Source: Pseudomonas fluorescens
Lineage (GTDB): Bacteria; Pseudomonadota; Gammaproteobacteria; Pseudomonadales; Pseudomonadaceae
NCBI RefSeq assembly: GCF_902497745.1
Contig: NZ_CABVHJ010000006.1
Location: 124,001 to 188,000 of the forward strand
Length of the DNA: 64,000 nt
Reading direction: 5' to 3'
The notes beneath the pieces were generated by a model. That model saw only the letters and a program-made list of their open reading frames with translations. It was not told the origin of the DNA and ran no database searches. The position numbers were made by a program, and so were the translations under genes. Shown piece by piece: positions 16,478 through 24,816 of the stretch. Every line of letters starts with the position of its first letter. The first letter of the stretch is position 1.

Positions 16478-16784
16478 AGGCAGACCTGCTGATCGGTTCA
16501 AACGGAATGGCAGCATTTTGCCAAGAAAATCCGCTGACGCTTTAAATTAACTTTCATGTTCACCTGTCACAAACGCAAATTTCGAGTGTGATGGGTATCC
16601 GAAGCCAATGCATAAAACCCGCTGTTATCCGGCAGTTGTTGCAATTTGCAAGGTTTTCGGAAGTTCATTCTTTATAACTGGCTGAAATTAAAGGACTTAA
16701 TTAATTCTCGCGAATGGCACGGTCGCTGCAATTCATCTGATGACGAGTTGTAACACCATTTTTCATGCCTGGAGCAGAACAACA
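16478..16784. other. AT-rich divergent intergenic region
   Basis: This 307-bp stretch separates the response regulator (-) from the membrane protein gene (+). It is much richer in A and T than its neighbours, for example TTTAAATTAACTTTCATG near 16540-16557 and TTAAAGGACTTAATTAATT near 16688-16706, so it probably holds both promoters. I see no clear gene, hairpin or operator. Confidence 0.6.
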
Positions 16785-17714
16785 ATGAATAGATCCCCTG
16801 ATGGGTTTTATCCCGCCGTTGAAGAGTCGAGCAGCGTTTCGGGCGTGTCCTGGGGCGCGATCTTCGCCGGTGCTGCGGCTGCCGCTGCACTGTCGATGAT
16901 TCTGGTCCTGCTCGGATTCGGTTTGGGTTTCTCTGCCGTTTCACCGTGGGCCGGAGAGGGCGTCAGTGCCAAAGGCCTGGGCATTTCAACAATCGTCTGG
17001 CTGGCGGCGACGCAGATCATCGCTTCCGGCATGGGTGGCTACATCGCCGGTCGCCTGCGGGTGAAGTGGGCGAACATGCACGGTGACGAGGTGTATTTCC
17101 GCGACACCGCGCACGGCTTCCTTGCCTGGTGCGTGGCTACGTTGGTCACCGCTGTGCTGGTGGTCGGTTCGGTCAGCAGCGTCATCAGTGGTGGTGTCCA
17201 GGCCGGTGCCAGTGTTGCTGGCGGTGCCGCCGGAGCCATGACTCAGGCAGCCGGTACTGCAGCGGCGAACACCGACAGCAACCAGTACGGTTACTACATC
17301 GACAGCCTGTTCCGCGATGACCGTCCAGCCTCCGTCAGCGATGACGCCGCGCATGGCGCCGTGGCCCGGATCTTTGCGCAAAGTCTGGCCAACGGTCAGT
17401 TGAGTGCCGAAGACCGTACCTACCTTGCGCAACTGGTCGCCCAACGGACCAACCTGACTCAGGCTGATGCCGAGCGCCGCGTCGATGAAATCTACGCGCG
17501 CACTCAGAAGGCTGTGGCCGACGCCAAACTGAAAGCTCAACAAGCCGCCGACACCGCCGCGAAAGTCGCTGCCTGGACCTCGCTGTGGATGTTTATCTCG
17601 CTGTTGGCCGGTGCGTTCTTTGCCAGCCTCGCGGCTACTTACGGCGGTCGCCGCCGCGATGCCGTCGAGTACGTAGAAGTCGACACCTACACCACGACCA
17701 CTCCAGTCCGTTAA
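16785..17714 (+). CDS. Membrane protein with four predicted segments, unknown function
   Basis: The product has 309 residues. Predicted membrane helices lie near 22-45, 63-85, 110-135 and 270-290; the second half before the last helix is a hydrophilic, probably coiled region (DAERRVDEIYARTQKAVADA). Ala and Gly are very abundant. GGAGCA 9 bases upstream supports ATG at 16785. I do not recognise a characterised family; similar proteins in the genus are annotated as hypothetical. A 24-residue membrane peptide gene follows at once. Confidence 0.72.
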   Translation: MNRSPDGFYPAVEESSSVSGVSWGAIFAGAAAAAALSMILVLLGFGLGFSAVSPWAGEGVSAKGLGISTIVWLAATQIIASGMGGYIAGRLRVKWANMHGDEVYFRDTAHGFLAWCVATLVTAVLVVGSVSSVISGGVQAGASVAGGAAGAMTQAAGTAAANTDSNQYGYYIDSLFRDDRPASVSDDAAHGAVARIFAQSLANGQLSAEDRTYLAQLVAQRTNLTQADAERRVDEIYARTQKAVADAKLKAQQAADTAAKVAAWTSLWMFISLLAGAFFASLAATYGGRRRDAVEYVEVDTYTTTTPVR

Positions 17715-17729
17715 ACAAGGAGCATGACC

Positions 17730-17804
17730 ATGCGCTCACTTCTGCTGTTTTTCCTCGGCGTACCGATCCCGATCATCATCCTGATCGCCCTGTTCGTGCA
17801 CTGA
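17730..17804 (+). CDS. 24-residue membrane microprotein
   Basis: ATG at 17730 encodes MRSLLLFFLGVPIPIIILIA followed by LFVH and a stop. The whole chain is one hydrophobic helix with a Pro-Ile-Pro kink and a single positive N-terminal residue. AAGGAG ends 8 bases before the start, an ideal ribosome-binding site. An in-frame ATG at 17724 is too close to that site. It lies 15 bp after the preceding membrane protein gene and ahead of a strong terminator, so both are probably one transcript. Function unknown; a small helper of a larger membrane protein is possible. Confidence 0.7.
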   Translation: MRSLLLFFLGVPIPIIILIALFVH

Positions 17805-17830
17805 TTGCTCCATTGAGGCCCATGCCTCGG

Positions 17831-17862
17831 CCGCTTCCACCTTCGGGTGGAAGCGGCTTTTT
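17831..17862 (+). terminator. Intrinsic terminator with UUCG loop
   Basis: Eleven-base arms CCGCTTCCACC and GGTGGAAGCGG enclose a TTCG tetraloop and are followed by CTTTTT. It closes the two-gene membrane protein transcript. Confidence 0.93.
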
Positions 17863-17931
17863 GCTTTCTGCGGGGGCAACAGCGAGAATCGCCGCCGGAA
17901 GTGGATTGGCCGCTTTTACCTCTCTTTAAGG

Positions 17932-18480
17932 ATGAACACGTTGGACAAGAAGGAAATCAAACGCCAGTTGGTGGAGATGCTCGAAGCCGGGCGCTCGAAA
18001 ACCGAAACGTTCAAGGCGTTGTCGGGCGGAGCGGTCAAGGATCGCGTGTTGGCGGCCTGGATCGGAGGGCGCCCGGATCCGGCCCTCAGAGCAAAGCATT
18101 CACTCAAAGTCATCCTGCTGATCGTGTTGACCTGCATTCAGGCATTGATCGGCTCAGTCGTCGGTTTCTTCCTGTTCTATGACGCAAGCGCCGGTCTGGC
18201 ACTGACCATGTTGCTGATCGCTGGTGGCATTCCGTTGTTGTTTGCATGGGGCTTCTACAAGAACGTGGCGGCGGCTTACACCGTTTACGTCCTCCTCACC
18301 ATCAGTCAGGTTTCACGCATGTTCAAGGGCTATGAGGAAGATCCGCTGTCGACCGTGATTGCCGTCGGCATCACCCTGGCCATTGTGTTCTACGCTGCCT
18401 GGATCAAATCCCTGCTGTTCCCGGACCTGGGTTTCATCGGCGCGAAAAAGATCAAAGGGCAATTCGTCTTCTCCAATTGA
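17932..18480 (+). CDS. Membrane protein of unknown function
   Basis: The product has 182 residues. An N-terminal cytoplasmic stretch of about 55 residues (KKEIKRQLVEMLEAGRSKTE) precedes four hydrophobic segments near 59-80, 84-107, 110-125 and 142-160. The pattern of a short helical N-terminal domain with GRSK and a GGAVKDR element before the membrane part recurs in small bacterial membrane proteins, but no function is known to me. It has its own spacing from the upstream terminator and is probably separately transcribed. Confidence 0.68.
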   Translation: MNTLDKKEIKRQLVEMLEAGRSKTETFKALSGGAVKDRVLAAWIGGRPDPALRAKHSLKVILLIVLTCIQALIGSVVGFFLFYDASAGLALTMLLIAGGIPLLFAWGFYKNVAAAYTVYVLLTISQVSRMFKGYEEDPLSTVIAVGITLAIVFYAAWIKSLLFPDLGFIGAKKIKGQFVFSN

Positions 18481-18505
18481 TCGTTGGACAATCCAACCGC
18501 TTTCA

Positions 18506-18519
18506 CTGGCCTGGATCAA
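18506..18519 (+). promoter_or_regulatory. Probable degenerate ANR box of the hcn promoter
   Basis: CTGGC-CTGG-ATCAA matches the FNR/ANR consensus TTGAT-N4-ATCAA in spacing, with a perfect right half and a weak left half. If centred at -41.5, as in class II promoters, transcription would start near 18554; a TAACGT at 18542-18547 could serve as the -10. hcn operons are known to be induced by ANR at low oxygen. The link here is inferred from position and half-site. Confidence 0.55.
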
Positions 18520-18703
18520 TATTTCGAGCGGCGAGATCGCCTAACGTAAATGATCCCGGCCTTTGCTGAGGTATGAACTACAGTGCTTCACGCGCACCTT
18601 GTTGCGCTGACGAAGTACCCGCGTCGACGCTCCCTCATAGCCACAATAAACGCGTCGACCCGGTGTAGTGCGGCAAGGAGCTGACACCACCTCAACCGAA
18701 CCT

Positions 18704-18715
18704 TCACGGATGAAC
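18704..18715 (+). promoter_or_regulatory. RsmA/RsmE binding site over the hcnA ribosome-binding site
   Basis: TTCACGGATGAA agrees with the well-studied hcnA Shine-Dalgarno target of RsmE in Pseudomonas protegens. The GGA lies in the loop of a short TTCA/TGAA stem and overlaps the ribosome-binding site of hcnA, 7 bases before its ATG. Rsm proteins block translation until Gac-dependent small RNAs remove them. A second GGA motif lies upstream at 18676-18678. Confidence 0.8.
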
Positions 18716-18721
18716 ATTGCA

Positions 18722-19039
18722 ATGCACTGCCAAGAAAGAACCTTCGATATCCAGCCGTTGGCGCAGGCGGATATGACCGTCCACATCAACGGCCAAGCGG
18801 TCACCGCCGCCATTGGCGAAACCGTCCTCAGCGTTATCCAGTCCCTCGGCGTGCGTCAGATTGCACGCAACGATCACAACCAGATCACCGGCGCCTATTG
18901 CGGCATGGGCGTGTGCCAGTGCTGTCTGGTGAAAATCAATGGCCGGCACAAACGCCGCGCCTGCCAGACCGTGGTGCGTGACGGCATGCACATCGAAACC
19001 CAGGTCAACCGCATCACCGCGCAGGAGGTGGTCGTATGA
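18722..19039 (+). CDS. hcnA: Hydrogen cyanide synthase subunit HcnA
   Basis: The product has 105 residues, the usual HcnA length. It is a [2Fe-2S] protein: C60, C65 and C68 in AYCGMGVCQCC and C81 in RRACQTV would hold the cluster. HcnABC is a membrane-associated flavoenzyme that oxidises glycine to HCN and CO2. The ATG at 18722 is chosen over 18710 because the latter lies inside the Rsm site that serves as the ribosome-binding site. It overlaps hcnB by 4 bp (ATGA). Expression should depend on ANR and the Gac/Rsm cascade. Confidence 0.9.
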   Translation: MHCQERTFDIQPLAQADMTVHINGQAVTAAIGETVLSVIQSLGVRQIARNDHNQITGAYCGMGVCQCCLVKINGRHKRRACQTVVRDGMHIETQVNRITAQEVVV

Positions 19040-20445
19040 GCCTGCAACCGGTCATTGTCGGCGGCGGCCCGGCGGGGATGGCGGCAGCCATCGAACTGGC
19101 GCGCCACGGCGTGCGCTGCACCTTGTTCGAAGAAGCTTCGCGCCTCGGCGGCGTGGTCTATCGCGGGCCGTTGCGTGACGGCGTGCAACTGGATTATCTC
19201 GGCCCGCGTTACTCCGAAGCACTGGGCAAGCTGCACGGTGATTTTCAGGAGCAGGCCGGGCTGATCGACGTGCGCCTCAACCATCGCGTGGTCGGCGCTG
19301 AAGGCACCCGCGCGCTGATGGTGCTCGATAGCGACGAGCAATTGCACGAGATCGAGTACCCGCAATTGCTCATGGCTGCCGGTTGCCATGAACGTAGCGT
19401 GCCGTTTCCGGGCTGGACCTTGCCGGGGGTGATCATGCTCGGCGGTCTGCAACTGCAAATCAAAAGCGGCGTGGTCAAGCCGCAAGGGCCGGTGATCATC
19501 GCCGGCACCGGGCCGTTGCTGCCGCTGGTGGCGACACAACTGCACGCCGCAGGTGTCAGCGTTGCGGGCGTGTATGAGGCCTGTGCGTTCGGCAAGATCG
19601 CCCGTGAAAGTCTGGCGCTGCTGAACAAGCCGCAGCTGTTTCTCGACGGTTTGAGCATGCTCGCCTACCTGAAACTGCACGGCATCCCGATGAACTACGG
19701 CTGGGGCGTGGTCGAGGCCCACGGCGAGGGCGAGCTGAAAAGCGTCAGCGTCGCGCCATATTCGGCCACTTGGGAACCGGACATGAGCCGTGTCGAGCGC
19801 TTCGAAGCCAAGACCCTCGCGGTGGGTTACGGCTTTATTCCGCGCACCCAACTGAGCCAGCAGATGGGCCTGGATCATGGCTTCAGCGACGACGGTTATC
19901 TGCGCGCCAACGCGAACGTCTGGCAGCAAAGCAATCAACCGCACGTACATCTGGCCGGCGACATGGGCGGAATTCGCGGTGGTGAAGCAGCGATGCTCGC
20001 CGGCAAGATCGCCGCAACCTCGATTCTGCTGCAACGCGGTGTCCTCGAGGAGGAACTGGCTCGCGTGCGCCGCGACCGCTACTTGAGCAAACTCAAAGCC
20101 ATCGTACGCTTCCGCGCCGCCGTGGATCGCTACACCGAACGTGGCGTCGGCCAGACTGCATTGCCCGCCGCCGATACGGTGATCTGCCGTTGCGAACACG
20201 CCACCCGCGCCGACATCGACCTGGCGCTGGAGCAGGGCGTGCAAGACATCGCCAGCCTGAAAATGCGCACCCGGGTGAGCATGGGCGATTGCCAGGGGCG
20301 CATGTGCGTCGGCTACTGCAGCGATCGCTTGCGTCAGGCTACCGGGCGCAAGGATGTCGGTTGGTTGCGCCCGCGTTTCCCGATCGATCCGATTCCTTTT
20401 TCCGCATTCCAGTCTGTCGGCACGGAGGCCGCTGCCCATGAGTAA
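19036..20445 (+). CDS. hcnB: Hydrogen cyanide synthase subunit HcnB
   Basis: The product has 469 residues. An FAD-binding Rossmann motif opens the protein (VIVGGGPAGMAAAIELARHG), a second dinucleotide motif follows near 150 (VIIAGTGPLLPLVATQL), and GDMGGIRGGEAAMLAGKI closes the FAD domain. The C-terminal part carries a BFD-like iron-sulfur domain with Cys in ICRCEHATRAD and GDCQGRMCVGYC. This layout matches HcnB and the related opine and hydroxyproline dehydrogenase alpha subunits; the neighbours and leader decide for HcnB. It overlaps hcnC by 8 bp. Confidence 0.9.
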   Translation: MSLQPVIVGGGPAGMAAAIELARHGVRCTLFEEASRLGGVVYRGPLRDGVQLDYLGPRYSEALGKLHGDFQEQAGLIDVRLNHRVVGAEGTRALMVLDSDEQLHEIEYPQLLMAAGCHERSVPFPGWTLPGVIMLGGLQLQIKSGVVKPQGPVIIAGTGPLLPLVATQLHAAGVSVAGVYEACAFGKIARESLALLNKPQLFLDGLSMLAYLKLHGIPMNYGWGVVEAHGEGELKSVSVAPYSATWEPDMSRVERFEAKTLAVGYGFIPRTQLSQQMGLDHGFSDDGYLRANANVWQQSNQPHVHLAGDMGGIRGGEAAMLAGKIAATSILLQRGVLEEELARVRRDRYLSKLKAIVRFRAAVDRYTERGVGQTALPAADTVICRCEHATRADIDLALEQGVQDIASLKMRTRVSMGDCQGRMCVGYCSDRLRQATGRKDVGWLRPRFPIDPIPFSAFQSVGTEAAAHE

Positions 20446-21697
20446 GTTCTATGACGTGGTCATCGCCGGTGGTGGCGTGATCGGGGCGTCCTGCGCCTAT
20501 CAATTGTCCAAACGCAAAAACCTCAAGGTCGCGCTGATCGATGCCAAGCGCCCGGGCAACGCGACGCGTGCTTCGGCCGGTGGCTTGTGGGCGATTGGTG
20601 AGTCGGTCGGTCTCGGCTGCGGGGTGATTTTCTTCCGCATGATGTCGGCCAACCGCAAGCGCGAAACCCAGGGCGCGGCGGTGGCTGTGGATGCGAGCAC
20701 GCCGCACATTCTGCCGGAGTCGTTCTTCGATTTTGCTTTGCAGTCCAACGCGCTGTACCCGGCGTTGCACCGAGAGCTGAAAGACAATCACGGGATGGAT
20801 TTCAAGTTCGAAAAGACCGGGCTGAAGTTCGTCATCTATGACGATGAAGACCGGCTCTACGCCGAGCACATCGTCGGTTGCATCCCGCATCTGGCCGATC
20901 AGGTGCGCTGGCTCGATCAGGCGGCGCTGCGTGAGTCCGAGCCTAGCGTCAGCCATGAAGCACGCGGGGCGCTGGAGTTTCTCTGCGACCATCAAGTCAG
21001 CCCGTTCCGCCTCGCCGACGCCTACATGGAAGGTGCGAGACAGAATGGCGTCGACATTTTCGTCAACACCAACGTCACCGGCGTGTTGCACCACGGCAGC
21101 CGCGTCACCGGTGTACAAACGGCCGAGGAGGGCGTGTTCCACTGCAAGACGTTGATCAACGCCAGCGGTGCCTGGGCGGCGGACTTGAGTGAATGGGCGA
21201 CGGGAATTCGCATCCCGGTGAAACCGGTGAAGGGCCAGATTCTGCTGACCGAGCGCATGCCGAAAATCCTCAACGGCTGCCTGACCACCAGCGATTGCTA
21301 CGTGGCGCAAAAGGACAATGGCGAGATCCTGATCGGCAGCACCACCGAAGACAAAGGCTTCGACGTCACCACCACCTACCCGGAAATCGCCGGCCTGGTG
21401 CAGGGTGCGGTGCGTTGCCTGCCGGAACTCAAGGACGTCAATCTGAAGCGCACGTGGGCGGGCTTGCGTCCGGGTTCGCCGGATGAGTTACCGATCCTCG
21501 GGCCGATGCGTGGGGTGGAGGGGTATTTGAATGCCTGCGGGCATTTCCGCACCGGGATTCTGACCTCGGCGATTACTGGTGTGTTGCTGGATAAGCTGGT
21601 CAACGATGAACCGCTGCCGTTGGACATCACGCCGTTTTTGGCGGATCGCTTTGAAACAGCCCAGGTTAAGCAATCACTGGAATTAGAACTGGCTTAG
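20438..21697 (+). CDS. hcnC: Hydrogen cyanide synthase subunit HcnC
   Basis: The product has 419 residues and resembles glycine oxidase/DadA-type amino-acid oxidases. FAD-binding motif: YDVVIAGGGVIGASCAYQLS at 5-24, followed by ATRASAGGLW; the substrate domain contains INASGAWAADLSEWA and VKGQILLTERMP, and the C-terminal FAD contact is ACGHFRTGILTSAITG. It is the likely glycine-oxidising subunit of cyanide synthase. Start at 20438 lies inside the end of hcnB, so translation is coupled. A REP element follows. Confidence 0.9.
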   Translation: MSKFYDVVIAGGGVIGASCAYQLSKRKNLKVALIDAKRPGNATRASAGGLWAIGESVGLGCGVIFFRMMSANRKRETQGAAVAVDASTPHILPESFFDFALQSNALYPALHRELKDNHGMDFKFEKTGLKFVIYDDEDRLYAEHIVGCIPHLADQVRWLDQAALRESEPSVSHEARGALEFLCDHQVSPFRLADAYMEGARQNGVDIFVNTNVTGVLHHGSRVTGVQTAEEGVFHCKTLINASGAWAADLSEWATGIRIPVKPVKGQILLTERMPKILNGCLTTSDCYVAQKDNGEILIGSTTEDKGFDVTTTYPEIAGLVQGAVRCLPELKDVNLKRTWAGLRPGSPDELPILGPMRGVEGYLNACGHFRTGILTSAITGVLLDKLVNDEPLPLDITPFLADRFETAQVKQSLELELA

Positions 21698-21735
21698 GCC
21701 TTGGCTATCACAGGTTTTGTGAGCACCGAAAATCA

Positions 21736-21829
21736 CTGTGGGAGCGAGCTTGCTCGCGAAAGCGGTCTGTCAGTCAACATCTCAATGACTGACAGATTGC
21801 ATTCGCGAGCAGGCTCGCTCCCACATGGG
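21736..21829. repeat. REP pair after hcnC
   Basis: CTGTGGGAGCGAGCTTGCTC and the inverted GAGCAGGCTCGCTCCCACA arm flank about 45 nt, between the convergent hcnC and antiporter genes. Confidence 0.95.
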
Positions 21830-21843
21830 GTTTTGTATGTGGC

Positions 21844-23652
21844 TCAGGTGTTGCGTGATTCTTCTTCGAGCTGGTCCGACTCGAACAACCGCGCCAGTTC
21901 CGCCCGGGCTTCCTGGGCGGTTTGCAGGACTTTGGCCGCATCGTCGTAGATCGCGTGTTGCGCCTCCAGCACCTGTTCGTCGTGATGCTTGAAGCGCTTG
22001 ATCCGCGCATCGGCCTGGGCCTGGGTCAAACCAAGTCCCACCAAGGTGCGCCGGCTCATCTCCAGACTTGAGTAATACGTCTCACGAATCGCCTCCGCGC
22101 CGACATCGACCAAACGGTGCACATGCTGACGGTTACGCGCCCGGGCGATGATCTTCATGTGCGGATACAGCTTGCGCACCACCTCGGCGGTCTTGATGTT
22201 GGTCTCCGGATCATCCGTGGCAATCACGAAATATTCCGCCTCGCCAACCTTGGCCGCATTGAGGATTTCCGGGCGCATCGGGTCGCCGTAGAACACCGGC
22301 ACACCACCAAAACTGCGCGACAGTTCGATGGTTTCCACCGAGGTGTCCAGCGCGACGAATTTGATGTTCTGCGCTCGCAGAATCCGCGCCACAATCTGGC
22401 CCATCCGGCCCATGCCAGCAATCACCACACGCGGGGTGTCAGTGTCGATCTCACGGTATTTTTCCGGCACTTCCACCGGCTGCACTTTCGGGCTGACCAG
22501 CCGCGCGCAGAGCAACAGCAACAACGGCGTCACCGCCATCGACAGGGTGATGGTCAGCACCAGCAAGTCATACAAGCGCGGTTCGAACAGGCCCTGATCA
22601 CGACCGATCTTGAACACCACAAAGGCAAATTCACCACCCGCCGCCAACACGATACCGAGGCGTATTGCACTGACCTTGTTCAAGCCACCGGCCAGGCGTC
22701 CGACGACAAACAGCAGCGGCAATTTCAGCCCGATCAACAGCAGCGTCAGCCCCAACACGGTGATCGGCGCACTGAGCAGCAAACCGAGGTTGGCGCCCAT
22801 GCCCACGCTGATGAAAAACAGCCCGAGCAGCAAACCTTTGAACGGCTCGATCTGCGCTTCCAGTTCATGGCGATATTCCGAATCCGCCAACAGCAGGCCG
22901 GCTAGAAACGCGCCCAGCGCCATCGACACACCGACCAGATCCATCAACCACGCGGTGCCGATCACCACCAGCAACGCTGTGGCCGTCGACACTTCCGGCA
23001 AACCGGTTTTCGCCACCACGCGGAACACCGGACGCAGCAGATAGCGCCCACCGACCACGACCACGGCGATACCGCCGAGTACTTGCAAGGCGTGATTCAG
23101 GCCCTCGGCATTGCTGGTGTCCTGAGCACCACCGGCAAGCATCGGCACCAGCGCGATCAACGGGATCGCGGCGATGTCCTGGAACAGCAGAATCGCAAAT
23201 GCCAAACGTCCATGGGGGCTGGTCAATTCTTTGCGCTCGGCCAGACTTTGCAGGCCGAATGCCGTAGAGGACAGCGCCAGACCAAGGCCAAGCACAATTG
23301 CACTGTTCAGCGGTTGGCCAAATACCGACAACGCCAGCACGCCGATCACCGAAGCCGTCAGCAGCACCTGCGCCAGACCGACGCCGAACACTGATTTGCG
23401 CATCACCCACAAGCGTCGCGGCGACAGCTCAAGGCCAATGATGAACAGCAGCAACACCACGCCCAGTTCGGAAATATGCGCGACGCTTTGTGGATTGCCG
23501 ATCAGGCCCAAAACCGACGGGCCGATAATCACGCCGGCAAACAGATAACCGAGCACGGCGCCCAGTTGCAGACGTTTGGCCAAAGGCACGGTGAGCACGG
23601 CCGCGAACAGAAAGACGACAGCGGCTTGCAACAGATTGCCTTCATGGGGCAT
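21844..23652 (-). CDS. CPA2 family monovalent cation:proton antiporter (KefB/KefC-like)
   Basis: The product has 602 residues. About twelve membrane segments fill residues 5-385, with the family motifs GYLFAGVIIGPSVLG, LLLFIIGLELSPRRLW and LALSSTAFGLQ. A TrkA-N/RCK domain follows (VVIAGMGRMGQIVARIL near 415), which binds NAD(H) or a related ligand, then a helical tail with coiled-coil character. KefB/KefC proteins exchange K+ for H+ and protect against electrophiles under glutathione control. ATG at 23652 is favoured by AGGAG 8 bases before. No KefF/KefG-type ancillary gene is adjacent. Confidence 0.88.
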   Translation of the reverse strand: MPHEGNLLQAAVVFLFAAVLTVPLAKRLQLGAVLGYLFAGVIIGPSVLGLIGNPQSVAHISELGVVLLLFIIGLELSPRRLWVMRKSVFGVGLAQVLLTASVIGVLALSVFGQPLNSAIVLGLGLALSSTAFGLQSLAERKELTSPHGRLAFAILLFQDIAAIPLIALVPMLAGGAQDTSNAEGLNHALQVLGGIAVVVVGGRYLLRPVFRVVAKTGLPEVSTATALLVVIGTAWLMDLVGVSMALGAFLAGLLLADSEYRHELEAQIEPFKGLLLGLFFISVGMGANLGLLLSAPITVLGLTLLLIGLKLPLLFVVGRLAGGLNKVSAIRLGIVLAAGGEFAFVVFKIGRDQGLFEPRLYDLLVLTITLSMAVTPLLLLLCARLVSPKVQPVEVPEKYREIDTDTPRVVIAGMGRMGQIVARILRAQNIKFVALDTSVETIELSRSFGGVPVFYGDPMRPEILNAAKVGEAEYFVIATDDPETNIKTAEVVRKLYPHMKIIARARNRQHVHRLVDVGAEAIRETYYSSLEMSRRTLVGLGLTQAQADARIKRFKHHDEQVLEAQHAIYDDAAKVLQTAQEARAELARLFESDQLEEESRNT

Positions 23653-23727
23653 GGGGGGTACTCCTGACAACGGTACGGCGGGGGTGACAAGGATAAGGGC
23701 TACAGCGACTTTTCATCCACCGAAGAT

Positions 23728-23823
23728 CCCTGTGGGAGCGAGCCTGCTCGCGAATGCGGAGTGTCAGCCAGCATAGTTGTCACTGACAGAACGCATTCGC
23801 GAGCAGGCTCGCTCCCACAGGGA
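23728..23823. repeat. REP pair upstream of a LysR gene
   Basis: CCCTGTGGGAGCGAGCCTGC and inverted copy with a 45-nt centre that itself contains TGTCAG/CTGACA. It lies between the divergent antiporter and LysR genes. Confidence 0.95.
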
Positions 23824-23901
23824 TCTTGGTTTTAACCTGTAATAATTTGCATCAATTGGTTACATTCATAACCTCTGCGAATCAATCTCCCGAGTCTCAC
23901 C

Positions 23902-24816
23902 ATGGCCATCAACTTCGACCTCAATGACCTGCAAGCCTTTCGCGCCGTGGTCGAGCAGGGCAGTTTCCGCAAGGCCGCCGACACTGTTCGCCTGTCGCAA
24001 CCGGCGTTGAGCCGGCGCATCGAGAAGCTCGAAGACGCCCTCGGCGTCAAACTCTTCGAACGCACCACGCGCAAGGTCAGCCTGACTCAGGCCGGGCGCG
24101 GTTTCATGCCCAGCGTTGAGCGTTTGCTCGATGATCTGGATGTCGCGTTGCTGGGCATCAGCGAAGTCGCTTCGACCCGTTTGGGTCACGTCACTGTCGC
24201 TTGCGTGCCTTCGGCGGCGTACTACTTCATGCCCCGCGTGATCGCGCGCTATCACCAGCAATTCCCGCGCATCAAAGTCAAAGTACTCGACTCCAGCGCG
24301 CACGATGTGTTGAGTGCGGTGGTCAATGGCGAGGCGGATTTCGGCTTGAGTTTTCTCGGCACGCAGGATGCCAAAGTCGAGTTCGAACCGCTTGTGCAGG
24401 AGTGCTACGTCGTCGCCTGTCGCCGCGATCATCCGCTGGCCGGGCGCAACAGCGTGAGCTGGGACGAGTTCTATCAGCAGGATTACATCTCGCTGGACAA
24501 GACGTCGGGCAACCGCTTTCTGCTCGATCAGGCGTTGAGCACGGTGGTGCCGCAGCGTTCGAGCATCTGCGAAACCCGGCATGTGACGACGATGATCGGT
24601 TTGGTGGAGGCGGGGTTGGGCGTGGCGGCGGTGCCGCTGATGGCGATGCCCGGGCCGGATCATCCGATCCTGACGCGGGTGCCGCTGACCGACCCGCAAG
24701 TGATGCGCAGTGTCGGCATCATCAAACGCCGGGGTCGCACGTTGACCCCGGCGGCATTGGAACTGGAGCGGCTGGTGGTGGAAATGAAGGTCCAGCCGCC
24801 TACGATCAGCGCTTGA
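23902..24816 (+). CDS. LysR family transcriptional regulator
   Basis: The product has 304 residues. The N-terminal winged helix contains DLNDLQAFRAVVEQGSFRKA and VRLSQPALSRRIEKLEDALG. The effector domain includes VTVACVPSAAYYFMPRVIA. It points toward a binding-protein gene and an MHS-type symporter gene on the opposite strand, overlapping the 3' end of the former by 11 bp. LysR regulators next to MHS organic-acid symporters are common, so regulation of that transport pair is plausible but the arrangement here is convergent, not divergent. Confidence 0.88.
   Translation: MAINFDLNDLQAFRAVVEQGSFRKAADTVRLSQPALSRRIEKLEDALGVKLFERTTRKVSLTQAGRGFMPSVERLLDDLDVALLGISEVASTRLGHVTVACVPSAAYYFMPRVIARYHQQFPRIKVKVLDSSAHDVLSAVVNGEADFGLSFLGTQDAKVEFEPLVQECYVVACRRDHPLAGRNSVSWDEFYQQDYISLDKTSGNRFLLDQALSTVVPQRSSICETRHVTTMIGLVEAGLGVAAVPLMAMPGPDHPILTRVPLTDPQVMRSVGIIKRRGRTLTPAALELERLVVEMKVQPPTISA

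Noticed and set aside
18668..18721. HcnA start at GTG 18668 or ATG 18710
   Set aside because: The ATG at 18710 lies inside the Rsm/ribosome-binding site TTCACGGATGAA, and 18722 gives the usual 105-residue HcnA.
18895..20439. A 514-codon open frame on the minus strand opposite hcnB
   Set aside because: It is the antisense shadow of a GC-rich gene. It is His- and Gln-rich, lacks domain motifs, and hcnB on the plus strand has full family motifs.
19036..21697. hcnB/hcnC as opine or hydroxyproline dehydrogenase subunits
   Set aside because: The enzymes share folds, but the 105-residue [2Fe-2S] first subunit, gene order and the hcnA-type Rsm site decide for cyanide synthase.
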